Positions 44,758 to 55,440 of a DNA stretch of 64,000 nt are shown piece after piece. Where the stretch lies: assembly GCA_947652605.1 (NCBI GenBank), contig OX393578.1:58349415-58413414 (forward strand). The letters run 5' to 3'. Position 1 is the first letter of the stretch; the number at the start of each line of letters is the position of its first letter. The stretch comes from Elmis aenea. Its lineage: Eukaryota; Arthropoda; Insecta; Coleoptera; Elmidae. Below the pieces are notes generated by a model. That model saw only the letters and a program-made list of their open reading frames with translations. It was not told the origin of the DNA and made no database searches. Both the position numbers and the translations under genes were made by a program.

Positions 44758-44915
44758 TAAGGGGAAGGAACAAAATGGGAAATAGAAGTGAGGCAGAGAC
44801 TAGAAGAAAGAAGAGTCAGCTGAAGAGATGTGACACTGTTAGCAAGTGATAGACAGTAATGGAGAAACAATTAAAAATTGAAAAAACACCGAAGAGTATA
44901 AGAGAATGCAATTGT
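44758..44915 (+). pseudogene. LINE 3' end fragment
   Basis: Short, 5'-truncated copy of the 14.7-kb LINE tail: AACAAAATGGGAAATAGAAG, GCAGAGACTAGAAGAAAGAA, CAGCTGAAGAGATGTGACAC, GCAAGTGATAGACAGTAATG and CACCGAAGAGTATAAGAG. Confidence 0.65.
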
Positions 44916-45860
44916 CATGAAAAAATGTCCAACATTTAATGCGTGTATTATTGTTGTCTTTATTAAGTTTAAACCAATGTATGATTGTTTATCAGTAAAT
45001 TAGTTTGTTATTTGTGTGGTATCATACGAGGCGTTAAAGTATCTGTAAGCGAAAAGTATTGATAAATGCAACAAAATGATTAGTATTTTTCGTTTATCGA
45101 TAATATAAATATTTTATTTTAAATAAAGGCATCTGGGAGTAGTTCTTAGACTGAGAAATATTTTGTTAACGTAACTCTACTTCGTAATTACTACCGTTGT
45201 AAAGATATAAAAGGCGACCCGGATAAAATTGTCAGAAACTACAGAGGGATGCACCAAGAGCGTGCAATATATCGTAACACCGATCACAACCAAAGCAAAT
45301 TACTTACAAACCATCTCACACACAGCTATCACAGATAACTGACCAATTCCCAAGCGCAGCTAAAGAAAGTGCTTAATTAACTTTAAAAAATGGTGCACTT
45401 TCGGTAACACATGGAATAATTATTGTTGCAAACAAATACATATTTGTAATTCATTATTATTTAACCTCTAAAGCTTTTCCTGGAAGGCGCAGCGAACTGG
45501 TTCCATGTGTGAGGGTCATAGAAAGTGAAATGTCACCGCTACACATTGGTTACTGTTGCATTTGTGGATGGGTTGAAATTTTCAACACCGAATCGCAAAA
45601 ACCAAATCAAATCATGAATTTTAGTCAACTCGTTCAAGCCAAAACCCAATTTTTACTTGAAACTATCACAATTTATATGATTTGAAACGATCTGAATTTG
45701 AAATCATAACTTTGGAGAAAGTAATGAAATAGGAACTGATACATTTTGTGTGTGAACTTAAGGTTTTTGAATCGTAATAGATAATACATTTTGGGAGACA
45801 AATACAGGCTTAGCCAACAGGTATGACGGGATTTAAGTAGGTTATAGAAAAAAAACACAG
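44916..45860. other. No gene seen
   Basis: AT-rich intergenic DNA. ORF 45673-45864 (minus) has no motif. Confidence 0.4.
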
Positions 45861-45917
45861 GCATTGAAACTTCATATGTGCTTCATATGCGTCAAAAGAT
45901 CTTTGAGAGTCTTTGCT

Positions 45918-46886
45918 ATGGCGCATTTTCCTTTGAACCAACGAATTTTCGCAGTACAGACGTTTTTCGAAACTCGTAGCATTGTAAAACGCAAAGGATG
46001 TTATGGCGTGAATTCCAAGTTACGAGACACGGAAGAATACCCACAGACAAAACGCTTTCGAGATGGATACGTGACTTTCGTGCTCGTGGAAGTGTTGTTT
46101 CAACATTTTCGGGTACTACTCGTTCAGTTCGTTCTCCTGAGAGCATTGAATGTGCAAGACCCGTTCAGCTAAAAGATATGCTCAAGCTTTGAACATCTCG
46201 AATACATCGTTCCGGCGAATCTTGAAACACGATCTTCACTTTCACCCTTATGAGATTCAAAGTGTTCAGAAACTAAAAGCCCAGGATGAGAGAGCACGTG
46301 TACAATTTCGTGAAGATTTTCTAGAAATTTTCAAGCCAATGAAAATCTACTGAATGAACTTATGATGACCGATGAGGCCCATTTTCATTTAGATGGATAC
46401 GTAAGTAAGCAAAACTTCAGATACTGGGCTCTGCAAAATCCTTTGAGTTTGCATGAAAAACCTCTACACAGTCCCAAAGTTACCGTTTGGCGTGAAGTCA
46501 CCACATCAAGAATTATTGATCCTTATTTTTTTGACCTGGATAATCAGACTGTAACGGTTACCTCTGATCGGTACGTGGATATGCTGCAAAACTTCCTCAT
46601 GCCTGAAGTAAGAAGACTCGGTTTAAACAATGTAATGTTCCAACAGGACGGTGCTACGGCCCATACAGCTCTTCAGCCGATGAACACTGCCAGAATCTTT
46701 TTCCGGGAAGAGTTATCTCAACGATTGGGCGATATTCAATGGCTTGCAAGATCGCCCGATCTGAGTGCCCCTGACTTTTATTTATGGGGCTAGCTCAAGT
46801 CCAAAGTGTACAGGGATAAACCACGCACACTTTAAGAACTGAAACTTACAATTGAACGTGAATTAAGGGACATCAATCGCGTGTGA
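45918..46886 (+). pseudogene. Tc1/mariner-superfamily transposase with about 41-residue D-D spacing
   Basis: ATG 45918 opens MAHFPLNQRIFAVQTFFETR. Shifted frames then give IPTDKTLSRWIRDFRARGSV, RRILKHDLHFHPYEIQSVQK and, from 46362, MMTDEAHFHLDGYVSKQNFR, HSPKVTVWREV, FQQDGATAHTA and RSPDLSAPDFYLWG. A TAG replaces a codon, then LKSKVYRDKPRTL and IERELRDINRV end at 46886. All three catalytic aspartates (TDEAHF, QQDG, APDF) survive. Between the second and third, 41 residues can be counted. About three frameshifts and nonsense codons inactivate it. Terminal repeats were not recognised. Confidence 0.88.
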
Positions 46887-47109
46887 TGTTGAATTTTGTT
46901 ACGACATTACGTCTATGTATTAATTCTCATGGGAATCATTTGAGCGAAGTTATTTTTAAACAGTAGGTGTATGTAGTAAAATTGCATAATTTAAGCTATT
47001 GAATTCAGTTTTTGAACACGTGATTGGTTTTTGTTTGTTCGCTTTATCGCCTGTATTACGAGTATAGATAAATCAATGCGATTAATTTTATGATGCATTT
47101 TAGATGCAG

Positions 47110-47400
47110 GAAGATGTAAGGATAAAAGGCACAAACAAAGCCATGGACACAAGCCAATTAAGATGGCTGGGACATCTTCTACGCATGTCAGAAAGCAGGT
47201 AAGCAAAAATTGAATGGTAAATGAAGTTTGAGGAAAGAAGGAGTAGAGGAACACCAAGAACAAAATGTGAGACATAGTAGACTAGAAGAAGAAGGAGTCA
47301 GCTGGAGAGATGTGCCACACTGGCTACCAATGATAAACGGGGTTGGAAAAACATAATCAAGAATTAGGAAAACATACCTAGTCACCAAAAGGTCGAAGTT
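47110..47400 (+). pseudogene. LINE 3' end fragment
   Basis: Matches the 14.7-kb LINE tail: CAATTAAGATGGCTGGGACA, CTACGCATGTCAGAAAGCAG, AGAGGAACACCAAGAACAAA, GGAGTCAGCTGGAGAGATGT and the ACCAAAAGGT end. Minus-strand ORFs across it are shadows. Confidence 0.7.
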
Positions 47401-47559
47401 AGATGTACGGTGCAGCAAAAATAAGATATAATAACCGAGACATTGATTTAAAACCTGCACAAATCCCAAATGATATACAGTACAATTAGCAAATCTCTCA
47501 AAAACGAAGCGAAGAGAGACACAAAGATAAAGTCTTATGTGGAAGGGAAACTTGAACCA

Positions 47560-47740
47560 TGAACAAGGAACGTTAGCAAAATTTTCAAGCCTTGGAAATA
47601 AAATGCTTTGGACAAGTAAAGGGATGTACAAGACTAGACAGAATTAGAAATGAAGACTTAAGAGATGACCTGAACATTAAAATTATAAAGAATAAAATCC
47701 CTACAGAAATAATTGGCAAGAACATCCAGAACGCATGACC
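47560..47740 (+). pseudogene. Small LINE fragment of the 42.5-kb type
   Basis: The plus strand reads QALEIKCFGQVKGCTRLDRI and RNEDLRDDLNIKIIKNKI, matching the IQALEMKYLKDVKGITQRDK...IRNETIR region of the 42.5-kb LINE. No other part is present. Confidence 0.6.
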
Positions 47741-49064
47741 CATTGATATTTAGCTGTAAAGCAAAATTAAATGCAAATGCTTGTATATAACTCTCATACC
47801 ATTCATTTAAATAAATTGAAATAGCTTATACAACACCACTGAACATAAAAAATGTCTTCCCTTTTTATGAATGAAAGAACCAAAGAACAGCATTTTCATA
47901 AAAGTCAGTGCCAAACTACAAAAAAGTATTTTAAACACACGCCATTAAAGCTTCTTAGCTATACAATATTACAGACACAAATTCGAACAAGTAAAAAACT
48001 TATACCTACTTTACCAAAATTTGTATCGATTCACCTAAACACAGGTTGTTGTGACTGTCTAGAAAAAACTTTCAGTCGATTAGTCTACTGTTATTTTGGT
48101 TGTCAAGCCAATTGTCAGAAATATCAATACCAAAATAGTAATTAAACATGTCAAGGTTATGGCGTGTTGGCACATTGATTCTGTTATTTATAAAGTGCAA
48201 AATATTTATGAACACTGCTTGCAATGAACACGTAATGCTATCATTTCTGATATTTAAAAAAATGTTACTTAAAGAACGTTAAGTGAAATTTTTGCTGTCA
48301 AACAAGATATCATGGAAGGTTTTTTTATTAACCATTACTTGTTCAGCTAAGGATCATTACATTCATATTGATTTAGGAAGACTCTCAAAATATTAGCACA
48401 GATTTTGGGAAGCTTTTAAAAGACAGAAGGAATTAGAAAAGAGCTTTTAAAGGCTGTATTTGCTCTTAAGGAGGCAATTAAGTACCAAAGAAGCTGCAAG
48501 TTAGCCACGTCCAAAAATTATTTTAAAAACTTTTCTGTAACATTTAAAATATGTTTTCGTTAATATCAACGTTGTTTATCTTCTGCTGACAATAATTCAT
48601 CGGCAAATCTCTTTTAAACGTAATATTAAACTGAGAAAATCGAAAATTATTCAGTGACTAAATTTGACAATCCCAAATCCGTTCTAAATAAACACAAAAA
48701 AAAGTTAATCAATAAGTAACAGTCTTAATAACCAATTAATTATTGTGTTTTGATACAATGAAAGATTAGTAGCAACATGCAGCTTGGCGTGCTCCCCATT
48801 GTTAACTATACCATCCGGTTTTCAAGTCCTTTTTCGTATTTATGAATGAATCGATGGTAATAATGTAACTAATGTGATACAACTTAAATTAGTTATTGTT
48901 ACAAAGTAGTAAACACTTATTGGACGATTTAAAAATTTTGTTAAGTGTGCCATTATTGTGAATGATCATGCCCAAACCTAGTGATCAATTGGGATGCCTA
49001 AATAACGTGTAAGTGACGCAAGGCACAATAAATAATAATTCTAAAACGTACAATAGTTTGTCAA
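47741..49064. other. No gene seen
   Basis: About 1.3 kb of AT-rich intergenic sequence. ORF 47852-48145 (97 codons, plus) has no recognised domain, no flanking splice signals and ordinary AT-driven composition. I do not call it. Confidence 0.4.
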
Positions 49065-49066
49065 TA

Positions 49067-50335
49067 CGGGTGCACAACGACCCTGAGATTCTTCGATGGC
49101 TCCTTTATTAATGAAAGTATCAAAAAATATTTAATACAAATATTGTGTGGACCTATTTTCTACACAACCTAAAATTATTTTCAAATATACAGGGTGTTTT
49201 GTTTGAGCGGTACATATGAAAATGTGATTTTTTTAAATAGGATACCCTGTATATTTGTACATTTTTGGATTCCACTTAAAGTTTACTTTAAAAAATGTAT
49301 TAGGTTATATGGGTCTAAAGTCAACCGTTTTCGTAAAAAATACATTTTTATGAAATTTTTGAGCAGTACAGCACTTTCATTTTTTTTTTAACATTTAAGT
49401 TATTTAAAAAAGCAGTAAAATTTCGTTTAAAAATTCGATTGACATAACATTAATTAACACTTTGTGCTAGCTACATTTAAAAAATACTATACAGGGTGTC
49501 TTTTACGCTTGGTCGAACTTGTGAAACTTTAAACAACGATAAGTCATTTAAGCTAAACGATCTGAATTAATTAATAAACGGTTTTCCAATAAAAAAAAAG
49601 CAATTTTTGTTACAAATTTTATAGTTTAAGTCAAACTGACATTAGTAACTACAAAAATCATCTTTTCTTTTAAAATTCTTTGAAAAATTACGACGCACCT
49701 CCATGGCCGACTTTAAAATATTTTAGTTGCCTTAGTAACACTAATAAAAATCGAGATGGCTCGAGAAATATCCGCTTTAGGTATAGGACATGCTTAATAA
49801 TTTCGAAAGACAATTAAATTCTCTACAAGAAAATGCAAAAATATACAGGGTGTTGTATTTAAGAAAAATGACTTATCGATGTAGAAAGTTTCATAAGTTT
49901 GACCAAGCGTAAAAAACCCCCGGTATAATATTTTTTAAATGTAGCTTGCGCAAAGTGTTAATTGATTCATTGTCCATTTAATTTTTACACGAAATTTTAC
50001 TGCTTTTTTATAACTTAAATGTTAAAAAAAATTGAAAGTGCTCAAAAATTTCATAAAAATGTAAATTTTACGAAAACGGTTGACCTTAGGCGCCCATACA
50101 ACCGTATACATTTTGTAAAGTGAATTTTAAGAGGAATCCAAAAATGAAAATATACAGGGTGTTCTATTTAAAAAATCACATATTATATGTGCCGCTCAAA
50201 TAAAACAGCCTGTATATTTAAAAATAATTTTAGGTTATGTAGAAAATAGGTTTGCACATATTTGTATTTAACATGTTTTGATATTTTCGTTAATAAAGGA
50301 GCCATCGAAGAATCTCAGGGTCATGGTGCACCCTG
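49067..50335. mobile_element. Three-level nested palindromic element
   Basis: Outer level 49067-50335: TA-flanked, GTGCACAACGACCCTGAG at the left against CTCAGGGTCATGGTGCACCC at the right, continuing through ATTCTTCGATGGCTCC. Middle level 49190-50212: TA-flanked CAGGGTGTTTTGTTTGAGCG against CGCTCAAATAAAACAGCCTG. Inner level 49492-49923: CAGGGTGTCTTTTACGCTTG against CAAGCGTAAAAAACCCCCGG. At each level the two arms mirror each other, and the next level sits at the mirror centre. Extra CACCCTG/CAGGGTG ends lie inside the arms (near 49247, 49846 and 50156). No intact ORF. Confidence 0.85.
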
Positions 50336-50337
50336 TA

Positions 50338-51228
50338 TAAGTAGCAAATTACTTTAAATTGATATTTATTGGAGAATAAATTATTTGTTTCAAGTTATGG
50401 TAATTTGTTTTACATAAAGTTCGATTGTTATAAAAACTTATAACGTCTGATATTTCCATATTTAAAGTTTAATAAAAGTCTATATTACGTGCAAAACATT
50501 TTAGTGCAGCGTTCATATTTTTTTATACAGCATTTTGTTATTTTTATAGAACTTTTTGGTTATTTTGATACAGCGTTTAAATCCTATCCTATTACTTTGT
50601 TATGATTTAAAATAACAATGAAACTGTGATTTATCTGGTTTGCTCAATTGAAAATATGATAAGATGTTCCATTCATGAGTAGCATTTCCTTAATTATTAT
50701 ATTTTTATTTCAAGTGCCTCTATAGTAGGATAAAGATTAAACCGATAACGTAAACAATAAGTTTGAATTGACATTTAAATGAATGAACGCTATATCAATT
50801 TTGTGATGCAGCAAATTGAAAATATAAAACGTTGGTTGTAGCTCATGCAATTGCAATGAACTTTTAAATAGTTTTGTGAATATTAGCTTTGTACTAACTC
50901 ATCTGTTATTCTCATACAAAAAAAAACATATTAAATAAATTTTTAAGAGCTATAACAAAATAATTGTTGTTTGAATACCAAATTCCTTATAAAAGTAATA
51001 CATTTAAAATGAAGATTAAACATTTTGCAACATTATGCGCGTGACCACATTTAATTTAAATATTCTCCTCTAATCATAACATTGTCATAGTTTTTTTTTT
51101 GTGTTTAAAGTACAAGCAATTGAGTTTAGTTTTAAGCGCGTAGCTGATTGTTTATTCGTAATAATGAATGATTTTATTAACAAAATGTGGTATTTGTAAT
51201 ATCCAAACGACTTAACTTTTGATCACTA
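50338..51228. other. No gene seen
   Basis: AT-rich spacer between two palindromic elements. No features recognised. Confidence 0.4.
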
Positions 51229-51230
51229 TA

Positions 51231-52417
51231 CAGGGTTCTCGTTTTTCGAGGGCCACTATGGGATTCTCGTAAACGGTAAGAGTTACGACTACCCGGAGCG
51301 GATAAGTAGCGACGTGTAGATGGATGTCCATTGCTGTATGCTCGCTCCGGGAGCCACCCCGGAGCGGATGTAGCACGCGACGTGTAGATGGATGTCCAGT
51401 GCTGTATGCTCGCTCCGGGAACGACTTCCCGGAGCGGATTAGTAACGCGACGTGTAGATGGATTAGTGCTGTAAGCTCGCTCCGGGAGCCAGACTTCCCG
51501 GAGCGAATAACACGCGACGTGTAATGTCTATTGCTGTATGCTCGCTCCAGGAGCCAGACTTCCCGGAGCGGATAGGTAAGGCGACGTGTAGATGTAGGTG
51601 TTGTATACTGGCTCCGGGAGCCAGACATCCCGGAGCGGACAAATAACACGCGACGTAGATGGTAGTGCTGTATGCTCGCTCCGGGAGCCAGACCCCGGAG
51701 CGGATGTAGCACGCGACGTGTAGATGGATGTCCATTGTATGCTGGCTCCGGGGTCAGACTTCCCGGAGCGGATAAGTAACGCGACTTGTAGATGGTCTAG
51801 TGCTGTATGCTCGCTCCAGGAACCAGACTTCCCGGAGCGGATAAGTAACACGCGACGGGTAGATGGATTTCTAGTGCTGTATGCTCGCTCCGGGAACGAC
51901 TTCCCGGAGCGGGTGTAACGCGACGTGTAGATGGATTAGTGCTGTAAGCTCGCTCCGGGAGCCAGACTTTCCATAGCGGATAACACGCGACGTGTAGATG
52001 ATGTCTATTGCTGTATGCTCGCTCCGGGAGTCAGACTTCCCGGAGCGGATAAGTAACGCGACGTGTAGGATTAGTGCTGTATGCTGGCTCCGGGAGCCTG
52101 ACTTCCCGGAGCGGACAAGTAACACTCGACGTGTAGATGGATGTCTAGTGCTGTATGCTTAACGACTGCACTTAGGTATAGGAAATGCTTATAAAAGTCC
52201 CTCTAAAATAACGTTATAAATCCAAATACGCAATAAATCATTGTATTTAAAATAAGAAAGTAGACGTCAACTTCCGGTATTTCCGGAAGTGTCGCCATCT
52301 TGAAAATATTTTCAGTAAACAGATCAGATGCCATTATCGACATAACCAAAATTTCAGAACAATACCCTTTTTCATTCTTCATGTATTTTTAAGGCCCGGT
52401 CCCGATCAATCACCCTG
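51231..52417. mobile_element. TA-flanked CAGGGT...CACCCTG element carrying a GC-rich tandem array
   Basis: TA at 51229-51230 and 52418-52419. Left end CAGGGTTCTCG; right end GATCAATCACCCTG. Inside are the GC-rich hairpin array (51285-52165), then GGTATAGGAAATGCTTATAA (52175) and a short palindrome ACTTCCGGTATTTCCGGAAG (52269-52290). The ends group it with the other CAGGGTG elements in the window. No transposase. Confidence 0.7.
51285..52165. repeat. GC-rich hairpin tandem array, 12 units of about 65-75 bp
   Basis: Each unit contains an inverted pair CGCTCCGGGA...TTCCCGGAGCG with a 5-8-base loop, then GATAAGTAACGCGACGTGTA and GATGGATGTCTAGTGCTGTA. Twelve hairpins are counted between about 51335 and 52110. 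Units 2-4 and 9-11 share the same variants in the same order (GGGAACGACTTCCCGG; ATTAGTGCTGTAAGCTCG; GTCTATTGCTGTATG), implying a higher-order period of about seven units. It is strikingly GC- and CpG-rich for this window. Arginine/serine-rich ORFs on both strands are artefacts. Confidence 0.93.
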
Positions 52418-52419
52418 TA

Positions 52420-53117
52420 TTAAATTACCTATACAACGACTAATTTTAATTTTGAGTATTAGCGTGTACGTATGCAGACTTATTTTAATATTAATTTTAG
52501 TACTTACTGCATTTTTAGCGGAAATATGCGCTATATTCTATTTTCCACTTATATTTAATATTAACATCGCAATAAATAAAAAATGCGCAGTTTACGAAAA
52601 TTATATAATAAACATATTAATTAATTTGTCGATTTGTCGATTTGTATCGCATTTTTTTTTGTATTGTTGCAACAGATAATTGATTTTAAATCTCTTTAGG
52701 TGCTATTGTTGCTATTTTTAGTAACCGTATTTTTTCTTAAGTGTCAAACACGAACGAATTGCGTGAATTTTCATAACCCAAGCACCTTCTTCAATTTTAT
52801 TCCTATCTTAAATTGATTATCTAACAACAAAATCGACCTTCAAAATATAAAATAATCTCTGCCACGCGTATAGTAATTACAAATTCGGCTATGAATTTTT
52901 TTAAATTTAAATTTCAACACTAAATTGTTAGTTGAACATCATTTCATTGATATTTTTTGGATGCAGTAAATAAATTAGTAATATGTATTTCGATTGAATG
53001 TTACATATTTTTGTGTATATAATTAAGCACGTCAGATTAATAAACAATCAAGAAATAATTTGATCAGGTGAAAGTCTAGAATTTGGATGTTATAAACATT
53101 ATGATTATACGTGTTAT
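52420..53117. other. No gene seen
   Basis: AT-rich spacer. ORF 52452-52679 is a chance hydrophobic reading. Confidence 0.4.
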
Positions 53118-53344
53118 AGCTGTATTACACTATACAATTTCTTGTACAATTTCTTGTTCAAAAAATTTTATACTAGATTGTACAGCTGTTGCCAAGTTAC
53201 AACACGTCTTATGTCGTAAACTGACACTTCGCGTATGTCAATTTACGACATTGTAACTTGGCAACAGCTGTACAATCTAGTCAAATCTAGTATAAAATTT
53301 CTTGAACAAGAAATTGTACAAGAAATTGTATAGTGTAATACAGC
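53118..53344. mobile_element. Palindromic MITE
   Basis: AGCTGTATTACACTATACAA on the left and TTGTATAGTGTAATACAGCT on the right begin arms of about 90 bp, including CAATTTCTTGTACAA, TAGATTGTACAGCTGTTGCC and TTGTAACTTGGCAACAGC, around a short centre near 53230. Confidence 0.85.
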
Positions 53345-53350
53345 TTTTAT

Positions 53351-53408
53351 GGGTAGTTCACACGGTGACATTTAAAGTCGCGACTTTTATGTCACTGTGT
53401 GAACTACC
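53351..53408. repeat. GGTAGTTCACACGG hairpin with CGCGACTTT core
   Basis: GGGTAGTTCACACGGTGACA and its imperfect inverse TGTCACTGTGTGAACTACC flank AAAGTCGCGACTTT, itself a palindrome. AAAGTCGCGACTTT recurs at 53409-53422, and AAAGTCGCGACG near 53434. A related hairpin without the CGCGACTTT core lies at 53891-53932. Confidence 0.8.
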
Positions 53409-53512
53409 AAAAGTCGCGACTTTTAATGTCACGCAAAGTCGCGACGTCGATTTGACAGTTCGGCAATTGACGTAAGCCTACCATACTTTTATATTTTGAC
53501 ATAACAGACAAA

Positions 53513-53690
53513 TAGGTTAGGTTAACCTAACCTAATGGGTCATTCTAAACAGATGAATCTTCCTTAGGTGTAAACACATTTTACTGTGGTTACCTTTGTT
53601 AATAACAATCATAATCTCAATAGCAACAATGGTAACCACAGTAAAATGTGTTTACACCTAAGGAAGATTCATCTGTTTAGATTGACCCAT
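53513..53690. mobile_element. Perfect 22-bp palindrome and adjacent 155-bp palindromic MITE
   Basis: 53513-53534 is a perfect palindrome built of TAGGT units centred on GTTAAC. Next to it, 53536-53690 is an inverted-repeat element: TGGGTCATTCTAAACAG on the left and CTGTTTAGATTGACCCA on the right, with arms through AAGATTCATCTG and ACCTAAGGAAG-type sequence and a loop near 53600-53630. ORF 53586-53786 overlaps it and is chance. Confidence 0.8.
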
Positions 53691-53840
53691 ATACACTTGT
53701 TTGTCATCGATTTCGAATTTATCATGTCCCCAATAGATGTTCCAACGATTTTAGAGCATTATCAACAAATAGCAACTTCAAAATAAATAGTTGCTCTACA
53801 ATACTCGATGCTGCAATTACAAGAGCGGCCATTTTTATTT

Positions 53841-53932
53841 TGAACAAGAAATTGTACAAGAAATTGTATAGTGTAATACAGCTTTTATGGGTAGTTCACA
53901 CGGTGACATTAAATGTCACCGTGTGAACTACC
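53841..53932. repeat. Displaced duplicate of the 53.3-kb junction
   Basis: TGAACAAGAAATTGTACAAG through TAGTGTAATACAGC and TTTTATGGGTAGTTCACACG (53841-53910) repeats 53301-53371 in the same orientation, then closes as a shorter hairpin. The duplicated block spans the boundary between two repeats, so the pair was copied as one unit. Confidence 0.8.
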
Positions 53933-54921
53933 CATTAGCTTTTTAAAATTGGAAAGGTTTCCTTATTTTTTTAACTTTAGTGAAATGCGACTTGGCATTG
54001 TACCTTACACACTGTCCTAAAAAAAATTGTGAAGTTTTAAACATTAATAAACAGAATTGAAAAAACAATAACTTTTAAACATAAAAAAGTTTCGGTCAAA
54101 GGGTGGTCTTTATTACAATATTTTCAAAAAATGTGGGACAGTGCATAGATCTTAAATATTTGTTTTTCTTTTAAAATAAATCTTAAATAAATTGCACTGT
54201 AGGGAAATATTGAAAGTGAACAACAAATTTTGTCTTTTTTTACCCTTAAAACTTGCTTTTTTTCGTAATTTCACAACAGAAATGTTTAAAGGGACAAGAA
54301 AATGAGTATAAACGAAAAAAATTTCGTCGTAAAATTTTTTACCAATACAGTTTCACCATAATTTTAAAATTATTTCTAAAAACTTAAGTAACTATCAAAT
54401 GTTTTTATCAACTCATTGCTTTGATATTTTGTAATAAACACGTAATTAATTATCTCTATTAGTATCAACATTTTATTGTGTTTATTGATACAAAAAAAAA
54501 TAATCGCTACAAATCTAAATGACTGACGGATTAAACATTTTAAACTGATTTCGTTTTAAACCGGTACAAAACCGTATGGAATAGCAATTATATTAAGGTA
54601 CAGAAAAATCTATTGGCTACATAGAATTATGAAGTTTGATGGAAAGCTAGTTCATTTACTTTAAGTAATATGCTTTTGTCAAAAGTTTAATAGTAGTCAT
54701 GGTGAAATATTTGGATCAGTGAAAACACTATTATCTGAAACGTTTAAGTTTCTCAGTCGAAACAGTGAAGAAAAATGTAAAACAGAGTTTTTGCTAGAAA
54801 TTTAATTTGCCCTGTAACATAGCCATACGGAAATTAAAGTACTGCTAAGTACAGACTGAACAAGAAATAAACTACCCAGTTTTTTTTTCTTAAAATATTC
54901 ATCTTGTTCTTTGTATACATA
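53933..54921. other. No gene seen
   Basis: About 1 kb of AT-rich sequence with no exon or repeat end recognised. Confidence 0.4.
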
Positions 54922-54923
54922 TA

Positions 54924-55440
54924 CAGGGTGTTTCTTAAATATTGCAAAAAAAATCGGGATCCCTTATCGAAAATTAAGGAAGGTCTTTAAAATAACATTT
55001 TTTCCTTAGATGTCTCCTTTACGGAGTTACAACCCCCTTAAGAGGAGTGTGGTAAACTTGGGTTTTTATTTTATTTCTCAAATTTGGATAAATGTAGGAG
55101 AATTATATGTGGTAGATGTATTATACTTATTAACAGGTTTCCCACAGTAATATTTTCAATCGTCTCCCACCTTCACAGGGGGCTGAAAAGTGCAACCCCT
55201 GTTGGTTTTTTTATCAGAACTTTTTGGTGGGATAAAATTTTGCATTATAATTTTTTTTTTGAAAGCTTGATTTATTTAGAAACTTGTTTTACTTTTTACT
55301 TTTTCTCGTAAAACCTACAGTTTTTGAGTAAAAAATAAAATAAGAAAACATGCACCATTAAATATTCCGATATAAAACGATTCATGTTGGTGGTTACCAT
55401 GGTTTGTTTATGTTCATATTGGGTAGAATAATTGACGAAC
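54924..55440. mobile_element. CAGGGTGTTTCTTA-ended MITE (copy 2, opposite orientation)
   Basis: TA then CAGGGTGTTTCTTAAATATT at the left, the inverse of the right half of the 38.7-kb copy: CTCAAATTTGGATAAATGTA, TCTCCCACCTTCACAGGG, TTTTTTTATCAGAACTTT. It then carries GGTTACCATGGTTTGTTTAT, which lies near the left end in the other copy. The right terminus is not preserved. Confidence 0.75.

Noticed and set aside
47852..48145. 97-codon plus-strand ORF
   Set aside because: No domain, no splice context and AT-driven composition; length is within chance for this DNA.
51212..52125. Overlapping ORFs on both strands with repeated SGSRSEHTA-like text
   Set aside because: They follow the GC-rich tandem units in several frames at once, as expected for repeats lacking stop codons.
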